Assembly: GCA_038223165.1 (NCBI GenBank) | Contig: JBBRHE010000079.1 | Location: forward strand, 1 to 14,481 | Length of the DNA stretch: 14,481 nt | Direction: 5' to 3' | Origin: DASYHQ01 sp038223165 | Lineage (GTDB): Bacteria > Planctomycetota > Phycisphaerae > Tepidisphaerales > Tepidisphaeraceae | Part shown: in pieces, positions 6,220 through 13,993 of the stretch | How the letters are laid out: the number at the start of each line of letters is the position of its first letter | How positions within the stretch are numbered: the stretch's first letter is position 1 | Made by a program: the position numbers and the translations under genes | Notes under the pieces: model-generated | Database searches by the model: none | The model's input: the letters and a program-made list of their open reading frames with translations, nothing else | What the model was told of the DNA's origin: nothing

Positions 6220-6232
6220 ATAATTTATCGTC
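6216..6232. promoter_or_regulatory. 17-bp AT-rich palindrome
   Basis: GACGATAATTTATCGTC is a perfect palindrome (8-bp arms, one central base). It contains the TAA stop of the 64-codon ORF and overlaps the second direct repeat. The one-base centre rules out a tight hairpin as drawn, so it looks more like a protein-binding dyad than a terminator. Confidence 0.45.
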
Positions 6233-6419
6233 CGCGTCCTACCACCTTAATGAATCGTTCACGGTCAGAATTTGGTATGGGTGATGGCAACTTGCCGTTG
6301 TGGGCCATCGGGGTGCCATCCCGTTGATACCGCCCCTTGTGCGTGCCTTGCGACGAGTAGTGATCGACGTGAACGCCGCCATGCCTTGCGCTGTCTAATT
6401 GGTAGATCTCGCGCGACAT
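6225..6419 (-). CDS. 64-residue basic protein overlapping the ubiD stop
   Basis: ATG at 6419 overlaps the ubiD stop codon by one base (TGATG), the usual sign of translational coupling. The 64-residue product is rich in His, Gly and Arg: YQLDSARHGGVHVDHY, then GTHKGRYQRDGTP, HNGK, PIPNSDRERF and a basic tail. The composition and the HVDHY...GTHKG spacing remind me of the C-terminal tips of some secreted polymorphic toxins, but I cannot name a family. It could equally be a conserved stand-alone small protein or a fragment left by rearrangement. Codon-level coherence after the ubiD stop argues that it is not a shadow frame. It is followed at 6172 by the interrupted gene, so the two may have been a pair. 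Confidence 0.55.
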   Translation of the reverse strand: MSREIYQLDSARHGGVHVDHYSSQGTHKGRYQRDGTPMAHNGKLPSPIPNSDRERFIKVVGRGR

Positions 6420-7996
6420 CAGATCCCATACTCGTTCCACTTCCGCGTAACGAGTTCCTTCGTTGCTTTGTCCATGTCCAGCTCCGCAGGCCAAGGTCGA
6501 ACCTTGCTGCCGTACCCCTCGGCGGACACCTTCACCGTCGCGTCGAAGCCGATCTTTCCACCGACGCCGAGCTCGACACTCGCGTGGTCCAGGATGTCCA
6601 CGGGCCCGCGCACCTGCTCGATGTCGCGCGACGGGTCGCAATTGGCGAACAAGTGGAACAGCACGTCGTCGACGTTGTGCACGTCGACATGCTCGTCGAC
6701 CACGACGATGAATTTCGTGAAGCTCATCTGCCCAGCACCCCAGATCGCGTGCATGACCCTGCGGGCCTGGTAGGGGTATTCCTTCTTGATCTTCACGAAT
6801 GCGCAGTTGTGAAAACAGCCGGCCATCGGCAGTGAGTAGTCGACGATATCGGGCACAAGCATCTTCAGAAGCGGCAGGAAAACGCGCTCGGTCGCCTTGC
6901 CGAGGAAGTAGTCCTCCATCGGTGGTTTGCCAACGATGGTGGTCGGATAGATCGGGCCCTTACGCGTCGTGATTGCCGTCACGTGGAAGGCGGGATAATG
7001 GTCGGCCAAACTGTAGAACCCGGTGTGGTCGCCAAATGGGCCTTCGAGCAGTGTTTGCTGCGGATCGACGTACCCTTCGATGACGATCTCAGCATTCGCA
7101 GGCACTTCCAGATCGATCGTCTTGCACGGGACCATCTCGATGCCACCGTTGTTCAGAAACCCAGCAAACAGCAGCTCGCTGACGTTTGGTGGCAACGGGG
7201 CGGTGGCAGCGTACGGCAGAACGCTTTCACCACCCAGCACGATCGCCAGTGGCATGCGTTCGCCGCGGGCTTTCCAGGCACGGAAATGTTTCGCGCCGTC
7301 GTGATGCATGTGCCAATGCATGGCAGCCAGGCGCGGGCCGTGCATCTGTACGCGATACATGCCGATGTTGCGGTGCGTGCTATCCGGATTACGCGTATGA
7401 ATGCCCGCGAGCGTGATATACCGACCCGTACCGGTCTGCGTTTCGACCGCCTTGGCGGCAGCGTCGGGGTCGAAGACCTGCCCACTGCGCAGGTCGCCAT
7501 CCAGTGGCCAGCAATGGATGATCGGCAACCGCGTCAGGTCAGCTTTGTCGCCTTCGTAGACAACTTGCTGACAGATGCCACTGCGCACTGACTTTGGTGG
7601 GATGCCGGCCAGCTTCAGGAAGTCGAGCCCCTTTTTCATCTTCTCGATGAAGCCCGCGGGCACTTCCGGTTTGATCAGTTGTTGCACGCGGTCGGCCAAC
7701 TCATCGAGCGACTCGGTGCCCAGTGCCCGGCAGATGCGCCAGTAACTGCCGAACGTGTTGATCGCGACCGGCATCTCACTGCCCGTAACGTTCTCGAACA
7801 GCAGCGCCTTACCCCCCAGTGGCGCCGCCGGTGTCTTGTCGCGCTCTCGATGCGCGTGCGGTGACGGTGATTTCACGACGCGGTCGGCGATCTCGGCGAT
7901 CTCCAGCGTGGGGCTGACCTGCGTCTTCACGCGCGCCAGTTCACCGTTGCGGTCCAGGTCGTCCAGAAAATCCGAGAGCGTCGCGTGCGTCGCCAT
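6419..7996 (-). CDS. ubiD: UbiD family decarboxylase
   Basis: UbiD enzymes use prenylated FMN to decarboxylate aromatic or unsaturated acids. This one has 525 residues, close to the family norm. Residues matching the cofactor and metal site can be placed by spacing: N210 and R215 in HRNIGMYR, the histidine cluster at 229-232 (MHWHMHHDG), E274 in VSELLF, and E318/D323 in EGPFGDHTGFY, the catalytic acid region. A His/Arg-rich insertion (about 44-60) precedes GGKALLFE. It is soluble and has no signal peptide. The start at 7996 gives MATHATLSDFLDDL, a standard N-terminus; there is no Shine-Dalgarno. The partner ubiX is convergent nearby. The substrate cannot be read from sequence; a naphthoate carboxylate in menaquinone synthesis is likely for this kind of host. 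Confidence 0.95.
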   Translation of the reverse strand: MATHATLSDFLDDLDRNGELARVKTQVSPTLEIAEIADRVVKSPSPHAHRERDKTPAAPLGGKALLFENVTGSEMPVAINTFGSYWRICRALGTESLDELADRVQQLIKPEVPAGFIEKMKKGLDFLKLAGIPPKSVRSGICQQVVYEGDKADLTRLPIIHCWPLDGDLRSGQVFDPDAAAKAVETQTGTGRYITLAGIHTRNPDSTHRNIGMYRVQMHGPRLAAMHWHMHHDGAKHFRAWKARGERMPLAIVLGGESVLPYAATAPLPPNVSELLFAGFLNNGGIEMVPCKTIDLEVPANAEIVIEGYVDPQQTLLEGPFGDHTGFYSLADHYPAFHVTAITTRKGPIYPTTIVGKPPMEDYFLGKATERVFLPLLKMLVPDIVDYSLPMAGCFHNCAFVKIKKEYPYQARRVMHAIWGAGQMSFTKFIVVVDEHVDVHNVDDVLFHLFANCDPSRDIEQVRGPVDILDHASVELGVGGKIGFDATVKVSAEGYGSKVRPWPAELDMDKATKELVTRKWNEYGI

Positions 7997-8143
7997 AAGT
8001 CAAAATGGTACGGCGTCGACCGAAGGCAGCCAAATGGACAGTGGACTTTTGAAAGCACAAAGCCACGGCCACTTTGTTCGTTACGCAATTGGCTTAACCG
8101 CTGCAAAATGATGCATAGTTGACACATCAGACACCCCCGATTG

Positions 8144-8148
8144 AAGGA
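8144..8148 (+). promoter_or_regulatory. Shine-Dalgarno AAGGA of the DUF1206 gene
   Basis: AAGGA lies 6 nt before the ATG at 8155. It decides this start over the in-frame TTG at 8119, whose 12-residue extension has no ribosome-binding site. Confidence 0.65.
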
Positions 8149-8154
8149 TTTCCC

Positions 8155-9006
8155 ATGGCTACGATCCCCTCTCAAATTGCGTCCGGCACCCAGAAGGCCC
8201 GGGAATCGGCCGGTCCGTTCCTGACCAAGATGGCGCGTGCCGGGTTTGCCGCCAAGGGCGTGCTTTACACGGTCGTCGGACTGTTGGCCGCCGCGAGTGC
8301 TGTCGGGGTGGGGGGGCGCACGACCGGATCGCGCGGCGCGCTGCAAACGCTGCTCGAGCAACCGTTCGGCAAGGTGCTGCTCGCTGTGGTCGCGTTCGGT
8401 TTGATAGGGTACTCCATCTTCCAGTTCATCCGCGCGATCGAAGATCCGGAGAACGAGGGGACCGACCGCAAAGCGATCGCCAAGCGCGCCATGTTTTTCT
8501 TGAGTGGTCTGATCCACGCGTCACTGTTCCTGGCCGCGTTGCGATTGGTGGTCGGGTCCCGAGGCGCGCGCGGTGGTGGTGAAGACTCCGGCGCCCAATC
8601 CTGGACCGCGACGCTCATGGGCTACCCGTGGGGCCGCTGGCTCATCGCTGCGATCGGGCTGGGCATTATCGGGTTCGGCATCAATCACCTCGTTCGCGCG
8701 TGGAAAGCCAAGCTGGACAAGAAACTCGTACTCGACGGGATGTCGGGCACGACAAGCACTTTATTCCGACGGGTCAGCCGCTTCGGTATCGCGGCACGGG
8801 GGGTTGTGTTCGGTGTCATCGGCGCATTCCTTCTGTTGGCCGGGTGGCGATACGACTCGACGGAAGCCAAAGGGCTCGGTGGAGCGCTCGATGCCCTCGA
8901 GCGCCAACCCTACGGTCCATGGCTGCTCGGACTCGTCGCGGTCGGGCTCGTCGCGTACGGTGCCTACCAGTTCATCCTCGCGCGCTACCGCAAAATCCAG
9001 ACTTGA
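8155..9006 (+). CDS. DUF1206 family integral membrane protein
   Basis: This 283-residue protein is built of three repeats, each a two-helix unit. The first helix of each repeat reads like ARAGFAAKGVLYTVVGLLA (27-45) and SRFGIAARGVVFGVIGAFLL (208-227), with a divergent middle copy (111-131). The second reads like EQPFGKVLLAVVAFGLIGY (68-86), YPWGRWLIAAIGLGIIGFG (157-175) and RQPYGPWLLGLVAVGLVAY (250-268). That gives six membrane spans and matches DUF1206, a family of unknown function found in many bacteria. The loops are charged (AIEDPENEGTDRKAIAKR, 94-111). ATG 8155 has AAGGA 6 nt upstream. It is divergent from ubiD. A G7 run near 8310-8316 inside the gene is a possible slippage site. A terminator-like structure follows at 9062-9122. 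Confidence 0.92.
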   Translation: MATIPSQIASGTQKARESAGPFLTKMARAGFAAKGVLYTVVGLLAAASAVGVGGRTTGSRGALQTLLEQPFGKVLLAVVAFGLIGYSIFQFIRAIEDPENEGTDRKAIAKRAMFFLSGLIHASLFLAALRLVVGSRGARGGGEDSGAQSWTATLMGYPWGRWLIAAIGLGIIGFGINHLVRAWKAKLDKKLVLDGMSGTTSTLFRRVSRFGIAARGVVFGVIGAFLLLAGWRYDSTEAKGLGGALDALERQPYGPWLLGLVAVGLVAYGAYQFILARYRKIQT

Positions 9007-9061
9007 ACCGATGAGGTTAGTCGGTGTGTGTCCGTCGGTTGATGGCAGGAGCCTCGGATGT

Positions 9062-9122
9062 AAAGAAAAGCGGCTGTCCTTACCTCTGAAAGGGTCGAAG
9101 CGACAGGTTTACGCTTTTTTTT
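9062..9122 (+). terminator. Elaborate terminator-like stem ending in T8
   Basis: About 55 nt after the DUF1206 stop, AAAGAAAAGCG (9062-9072) pairs with CGCTTTTTTTT (9112-9122, one G-U). Inside it CTGTC (9074-9078) pairs with GACAG (9102-9106), and ACCT/GGGT (9082-9085 with 9092-9095) closes a CTGAAA loop. The eight T's end the structure. This is longer and more branched than an ordinary intrinsic terminator, so it could also be the 3' end of a small RNA. Confidence 0.6.
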
Positions 9123-9342
9123 GACCTTGCCCACGAGTGGTGGACAAGCACGACGACTCGGCGTGGGCGCGGGTGCTCGAGCGACTCGGCCTTTTCATCC
9201 ATCGCGCGGCGACGGGAATGCCGGCGGGGGGGGGTTGGGACGCCTAACCACCGCTGGGTCGTCTGCTCGGCGAATGACCCCTAACGTCCTGCGTAGCATG
9301 GATACATTCGGCATGCCGGGTAAATCATGGCTCCATGCGGCG
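9123..9342. other. Non-coding gap, no gene seen
   Basis: This stretch between the DUF1206 terminator and the 3' end of the hydrolase gene holds no ORF I can support. A GTG-started 36-codon frame (9136-9246) has no ribosome-binding site or recognisable motif. A G9 run (9226-9234) and the palindrome CGGCATGCCG (9309-9318) are the only marked features. Confidence 0.5.
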
Positions 9343-12300
9343 CTACCGAGCAGGGCGTACAAATCCCCATGGCGTTTGCAGTCGCAAGGCGAAATTATTC
9401 GTCCACCTCGGAGTTCCCATACGCGGCGAAAAGCCAGTGGCTGCGAGTTCCACGTCGTTGGCCTCTTCCTGCCAGTGACTGCCGCGCAACCACTTGTCGT
9501 CGTCGCAGACGCGGAACGCGAACTTTGCCTCGGCCGTGCCGCCGGCCTGGAGCGTCTCCAACCGCGCCTGCAGTTCCGGCACAAGGCGGAGCGGAATTGC
9601 CAGTTCATACGTGTAAAATTTCGTCTGGGGGTCGTAGTTGATGACAATCTGCCCATCGTTCCCACCGGCAGCCGAGGCTTCTAACGGCCCGATTGGAGGT
9701 TGAGTCTGGGCATTGTCCAAACCCTTATTCGGGTGGTGCTGGTAACGCGTACCCGGCGCCATCATCCGGCGAATCTGCCCGGCGATCTCGTTCTGCGACA
9801 GCTTTACCGGGCCGGCGTTAAACTCGTAGTCGATGTCGCTTGCGAGGCTCTTGTTGTAAAGCGGATTGCCCTGAAGCAGATCATCCGGGTTGTTGTCGAG
9901 CAGGTTAAAACCGAGTTGCAACGCGTCGTTGTCATGCATGAAACCACTGGTGTTTTGAGGTTGGCCCGAGGCATTCGGTGTTGGGTCATACAAACTGGCA
10001 GCGATGAAAAAGTTCTTTTCGTCCCACTTCGTCCAAAGGCGATACGGGTGCGCGAGCATCGGCGGCGATTCCTTGCCCCAGTCGCTAAAGGGCGAGCGAT
10101 GCGCGATAGTGACCGAAACGGCATCGGCCCAGTCCGCAAGGTCGCCGTCGATCTTTGGCGTGCCGTAGGTCGCGCAGGCCACTTGAACGTCCTGCTTGGC
10201 TTTGACGGTTTGTTCACCGGTTCGGGCGCTGATATCGAAGGCATAGCGATTGTTCGCATCGGCCTTTGCGGACGTGATCGCGAAGTCGATGGTGCGCGTC
10301 TCGCCGGGTTTAAGGGCCGACACCGTCTGCTGCGTTTGTGCGATGGAAATGCCGGGCGGTGCCAGGATCGTCAGTTCGACGTCGGTCGCTTGCATCAAGT
10401 GGTTCTGCACTTTCACACGGAGCGGCGGAAGCATATCCAGTGGCTTCGTGAATGATTCGGCCACGACCCGCAGGGGTTGCCCCGTGGTTAGTTTGGCTTG
10501 CGCGAATGCTGCGGTAACCTGCTCCGGGGTGCGCTTGCTACGGATATAGGTTGCTTCCCAGACGCGGGTGGGAAGAACCAGCGTGTCTCCCTGCCGAGTG
10601 CCGATGGTGTGACCGAGATAGTCGACCGCCTCGAAGTCCTCGGCAGGAAGCACCATCTGCCCGGTTTCGTTTTCATCGCGGTTGGAATTGACCTCGGGCC
10701 AGGTCGCCACCACGCTGCTGCCGTCGGGGAGCACATAGTGCAGCGCCCATGCGTTGGGGGTAAGTGCAAACAGATCGCCCCGCAGGGTCGCGCCTTCCAA
10801 CAGGCTGGCCATGACGTTGAACGCCATTAATCCCGGTTTAGGATTACGCCCTTGCCAGAGGTTGAAGTTGTCGTCGGCAGAGCGGGAGTCTTCATATTTG
10901 CTGGTGAAGAAGAAGACTTTCACCGGCACGTCGCCGGCGCCGAGTTGGGAGAGCAGGTAAATAGGTGCGACGGATCGCGCGACCATGAACTGGCGTTGGC
11001 CCACGGGGTGGGCAGTGAACTCCCACTCGGGCGTGCCGATTTCGGTAATCCAGATGCCGGCGTTCTTCCAGTCGCCCTTGGCGGACTGCTTGAGCATAGC
11101 CGCCTCTTGTGCGGTGCTGACGGGTGTGAAGCGGTTTGGCTTGCCGTACGGGTGCGTCGACACCCCGTCGAGATAGCCGGCATTGTCACTGCCGGTGGCG
11201 AACAGCACGTCACGCTGGAACCAGGTGTAACTGCCGGCCAGCAGGCTTACGTTCGGAAACTCAGGCTTAACGCGGTCCCACACCACGCGGGTCATGTCGC
11301 GGTAGTCCTGAGCGGTGCCGTCGGACCAATAATGACCCAGTGGTGTCGCCTCGTTCCAAAGTTCCCAGAACTGCACTTGATCGGCGAGCGGCTTGATGAG
11401 TTGGTAGACCATCTCGGCATGGACGTCCATGTCCTTCGGGCGGAAATGCCACGTTTGCTTCCGCTTCTCTGACTCCAGGTTTCCTACCCAATTATAGTCG
11501 ACGTAACCCAACAGCATGACCCCCGCGTCCTTCCACGCGGCGACGGCGGCTTTAGCGCGGTCCACGGCTTCGCCATCCCATGGCTTACCGTCTTTGTAGA
11601 CGATGTTCGGGTGTGTGAATGGAATTCCACGTCGCCACTTCACGCCCAGCAGCTTGGCGGTCTCCAGGTCCTGCGGACGGTCGCCCATGCAGAAACCGAA
11701 CAGGCTTTGCGGCTTAATTCCTTCGGCGACGGGGCGCAGCACGCAGAAGGAACCGATCGGCGTGCTGGCAGACTTACCGTCCTCTTCCTGCGTCGCATGG
11801 ACCGCATACCAACCCGCTGCGGGAACCGTGATCGACAAGGGAATCGCTTTTTGTTCGGCGGGTACCAGTTCGATTGCCTGCAAGCCGAGATCTTTCACCT
11901 TACCACGATGATTAAACAACTCTAGCGAGACCGAGTGCTTCACGTCGCGGTCGGGGTAGCGGTTGACGACCGTGAGAGTAAAGTCGACCGGCTTTTTGCC
12001 CGTCACGTAGTCGTCGCCACTCAGCAGGTTGCTGACGCGCCCGTCACCGACGACGACTTCCCCCTTGATGCTCAAGAGCGGGCCGGTGACCATGCTGCCG
12101 CTCTGCACATTGTCAATGCCGAAGGCGAGGGGATGGTCTGCGGTCTTGTTCATAAAGACGAACGACACGCCCCCGAAATCCCCGCCGGCGCATTTGCCTT
12201 CTTCGACCTTCTCACCATTGACGAACAGGCGGTAGCGACCGGCGTCGAAATCGACTTCGGTGCGGATGCGATTCAGCTTGCCGACGGTCAGGTCTCGGTT

Positions 12301-12840
12301 GCTCGCGGTGTTTCGCCAGTCACCGAGCCACACGCCGTACCACATCGCCGGTGCCGTGGCGATACCGCCCGAACGCGTCTTGAACTGGACTTCCGCCAGT
12401 TCCGGGCCGCCCTTACCTTCAGTGAAGCGGGCGTAATCGAAGGAATAAAACCATGTGCCTTTCTGCGCCTTGTCTGTCGGCTTGAACAGCTCGAAACGCC
12501 CCGCGAGCGCCTGGCCGGCGGGCACGTCAAATCGAAGGTACTGCGTCTCGAAAGGTGCCCCTGCTGCGACCGTGGCTGTCCAATTCCCCTGCTTACCGTT
12601 CAACGCGTTGCGGATATCGGTCAACTTGCGGTAGGGCGGCACCCCGTCGGGCTTGGCTGAGATCGTGTTGATCTTCGCACCCCCGGTTGGATCGAAGCGA
12701 TCGCCTATTTGATGACCTGCCTCGAAATCGATGTCGAACTGCAACGACGTGGGTGCTGGCGATGCACCAATCGCCAGCGGCGACAACCCGCTCGACAACA
12801 ACCACGCTACTGCGGTCACCGATAGAAAGCTTTTGAGCAT
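9343..12840 (-). CDS. Secreted clan GH-A-like glycoside hydrolase with CBM9-like module
   Basis: This is a 1165-residue exported enzyme. Residues 1-26 are a signal peptide (MLKSFLSVTAVAWLL...AIGA). Next come a concanavalin/laminin-G-like beta domain (about 33-248), an Ig-like region (about 258-368), and a TIM-barrel hydrolase (about 375-690). The barrel carries FWELWNEATP (491-500; E497 the likely acid/base), STHPYG (561-566) and WITEIGTPEW (597-606; E600 the likely nucleophile), the clan GH-A pattern. A beta domain (about 690-770), a second Ig-like segment (about 790-885) and a C-terminal CBM9/DOMON-like module (about 893-1160: KIDGDLADW, WDEKNFFIAASLYD, NDALQLGFN) follow. The start is the ATG at 12840, because the frame is open back to 13167 but only this Met gives a signal peptide. 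It probably acts on polysaccharide outside the cytoplasm; the GH family number and substrate are undetermined. It follows a pseudopilin gene on the same strand. Confidence 0.88.
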   Translation of the reverse strand: MLKSFLSVTAVAWLLSSGLSPLAIGASPAPTSLQFDIDFEAGHQIGDRFDPTGGAKINTISAKPDGVPPYRKLTDIRNALNGKQGNWTATVAAGAPFETQYLRFDVPAGQALAGRFELFKPTDKAQKGTWFYSFDYARFTEGKGGPELAEVQFKTRSGGIATAPAMWYGVWLGDWRNTASNRDLTVGKLNRIRTEVDFDAGRYRLFVNGEKVEEGKCAGGDFGGVSFVFMNKTADHPLAFGIDNVQSGSMVTGPLLSIKGEVVVGDGRVSNLLSGDDYVTGKKPVDFTLTVVNRYPDRDVKHSVSLELFNHRGKVKDLGLQAIELVPAEQKAIPLSITVPAAGWYAVHATQEEDGKSASTPIGSFCVLRPVAEGIKPQSLFGFCMGDRPQDLETAKLLGVKWRRGIPFTHPNIVYKDGKPWDGEAVDRAKAAVAAWKDAGVMLLGYVDYNWVGNLESEKRKQTWHFRPKDMDVHAEMVYQLIKPLADQVQFWELWNEATPLGHYWSDGTAQDYRDMTRVVWDRVKPEFPNVSLLAGSYTWFQRDVLFATGSDNAGYLDGVSTHPYGKPNRFTPVSTAQEAAMLKQSAKGDWKNAGIWITEIGTPEWEFTAHPVGQRQFMVARSVAPIYLLSQLGAGDVPVKVFFFTSKYEDSRSADDNFNLWQGRNPKPGLMAFNVMASLLEGATLRGDLFALTPNAWALHYVLPDGSSVVATWPEVNSNRDENETGQMVLPAEDFEAVDYLGHTIGTRQGDTLVLPTRVWEATYIRSKRTPEQVTAAFAQAKLTTGQPLRVVAESFTKPLDMLPPLRVKVQNHLMQATDVELTILAPPGISIAQTQQTVSALKPGETRTIDFAITSAKADANNRYAFDISARTGEQTVKAKQDVQVACATYGTPKIDGDLADWADAVSVTIAHRSPFSDWGKESPPMLAHPYRLWTKWDEKNFFIAASLYDPTPNASGQPQNTSGFMHDNDALQLGFNLLDNNPDDLLQGNPLYNKSLASDIDYEFNAGPVKLSQNEIAGQIRRMMAPGTRYQHHPNKGLDNAQTQPPIGPLEASAAGGNDGQIVINYDPQTKFYTYELAIPLRLVPELQARLETLQAGGTAEAKFAFRVCDDDKWLRGSHWQEEANDVELAATGFSPRMGTPRWTNNFALRLQTPWGFVRPAR

Positions 12841-12916
12841 GGCGAGTAGAACTCCAATGTAATGCGCTGGTGATCGAGGGAATGGGTCTGCATGGACCCG
12901 GACAAGTGTATGCAAC

Positions 12917-13057
12917 CTATTGCTGATCGATTCGCCACAGGGCGTGGGGCCATTGGGACGAGAGCGTCGCGACCGTGAACTCTGACCACGACTTCGGTAA
13001 CGAGGTGCGATCCATGGTGACCGCGCGCCCGTCGAAGGACAGAACGTTCGTATACCT
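12917..13057 (-). pseudogene. Orphan 3' tail of a second pseudopilin
   Basis: The minus-strand frame at 13057-12917 reads RYTNVLSFDGRAVTMD, then LPKSWSEFTVATLSSQWPH and ALWRIDQQ before a TAG. This is the typical end of a planctomycete H-X9-DG pseudopilin, with FDG in the motif position. It has no N-terminus. It is in the same frame as the intact pseudopilin, 54 nt beyond that gene's TAA, and both end in DQQ. The missing histidine of the motif is visible in another frame just upstream (GPHGAG), so an indel separates them. It looks like the remnant of a tandem pseudopilin copy or of an older, longer C-terminus. Confidence 0.6.
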
Positions 13058-13111
13058 GCCCCGTGCGGGCCGACCGCGCACTCGAAGCGTTCGTCGAACG
13101 TCGCGCGCCCG

Positions 13112-13930
13112 TTACTGTTGGTCGAAGTAATTCCAGATCGGCCGCTGTCCGGCCCGACGGCCGGCACCCGTCTGCGAGTCGGCGACGTCCAGCATTCCTT
13201 TGAGCGGTGTTCCCACTGTCGGCACCCACTTCACCGCGCCGTCGGTGTACGCGATGTTCACGCCCGTCTTGTGCCGGCGCTTGATTTCGGCGCTGACGAT
13301 CGTCCGGTCGCCAAAGAGCGCGCGCCACGGCGAAACCGATGTGATCTTCGGCGGGCGGGCGAACTCGGGCTCGGCCGCGTTCGCGTAAAAGGACCAGGCC
13401 GGTTGCGACTGCCAGCTGACGGCCCGCTCCGCGCCGCTTCGCAGCGGGAGTTGTGCGCGCATACCGTAGTCCTGTCGCACCGCCACCACGGCCGCTATGC
13501 TCGGCTCCACCGGCACCGGGAAGACGTTGCCTGCCCCAGTGGTGCCGTTCGGTAGCCACTCGTTGTCCGTCGTGGCGTTCGGGCACTGGAACACCCCCTG
13601 CGACTTCAGCAGCCCGGTCTCCATCAGGACGCCTAACATCAGGTACTGCCCATTCTGACTTTGGTGCCACACCAAGTTGTTGTCGAACACGCTCGACGCG
13701 TGGTAGCCCATCAGCAGGACGCCCTTGTTCGCCATTGCGTACATCTGCACGCCCAAGCCGATCTGCCGAAGCTGGGAAGCGCACGTGACGCGGTTCGCCT
13801 GGTCGCGCGCCTTGCCGAGCGCTGGCAGGAGGATCGCGATCAGCACCGCGATAATGCCAATGACGACCAATAGCTCGACCAACGTGAAACCGGCCCGCTG
13901 ACGACTGCAATGAGGTACAGAATATGACAT
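13112..13930 (-). CDS. Type II pseudopilin with H-X9-DG motif
   Basis: This 272-residue secreted pseudopilin-like protein starts with a short basic leader (MSYSVPHCSRQRAG), followed by the prepilin peptidase site G14/F15 with E19 at +5 and a 22-residue hydrophobic helix (FTLVELLVVIGIIAVLIAILL). The globular part contains KARDQANRVTCASQLRQIG, usual in planctomycete relatives, and the H-X9-DG motif at H220 to D230-G231 (HKTGVNIAYTDG). Such proteins are expanded in planctomycetes and are assigned to type II secretion-like or type IV pilus-like machinery, but their roles are mostly unknown. Start: ATG 13930 with AGAGAG about 5 nt upstream. It lies 63 bp after the PEP-CTERM gene and upstream of the hydrolase on the same strand, suggesting co-transcription or a shared secretion role. 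Confidence 0.93.
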   Translation of the reverse strand: MSYSVPHCSRQRAGFTLVELLVVIGIIAVLIAILLPALGKARDQANRVTCASQLRQIGLGVQMYAMANKGVLLMGYHASSVFDNNLVWHQSQNGQYLMLGVLMETGLLKSQGVFQCPNATTDNEWLPNGTTGAGNVFPVPVEPSIAAVVAVRQDYGMRAQLPLRSGAERAVSWQSQPAWSFYANAAEPEFARPPKITSVSPWRALFGDRTIVSAEIKRRHKTGVNIAYTDGAVKWVPTVGTPLKGMLDVADSQTGAGRRAGQRPIWNYFDQQ

Positions 13931-13941
13931 AGTGCTCTCTT

Positions 13942-13976
13942 AAAAATCCCGCCAGCGACCTTTCAGCCGCAGGCGG
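13942..13976 (-). terminator. Possible terminator after the PEP-CTERM gene
   Basis: On the minus strand CCGCC (13976-13972) can pair with GGCGG (13953-13949) across an 18-nt loop, followed by ATTTTT. It lies between the PEP-CTERM stop and the pseudopilin start. The stem is short, so partial read-through is expected. Confidence 0.35.
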
Positions 13977-13993
13977 CAGCGAATAATCAGACG

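Noticed and set aside
8119..8124. TTGACA as a -35 for the DUF1206 gene
   Set aside because: No -10 hexamer at 16-18 bp; the sequence there is TGAAGG, the Shine-Dalgarno region.
9062..9122. Glycine riboswitch resemblance (CTCTGAAAGG)
   Set aside because: Only a short phrase matches; the remaining conserved glycine-aptamer elements are missing, and the position is downstream of a gene, not upstream.
9136..9246. 36-codon GTG-started ORF
   Set aside because: No ribosome-binding site, no motif, and it ends just after a G9 run; it cannot be distinguished from chance.
12841..13167. 109-residue N-terminal extension of the hydrolase frame
   Set aside because: Arg/Ser-rich shadow sequence that overlaps the pseudopilin 3' end; the signal peptide begins at 12840.
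12816..13910. 364-codon minus-strand frame overlapping the pseudopilin
   Set aside because: It is an out-of-frame shadow of the pseudopilin, Arg-rich and without motifs.
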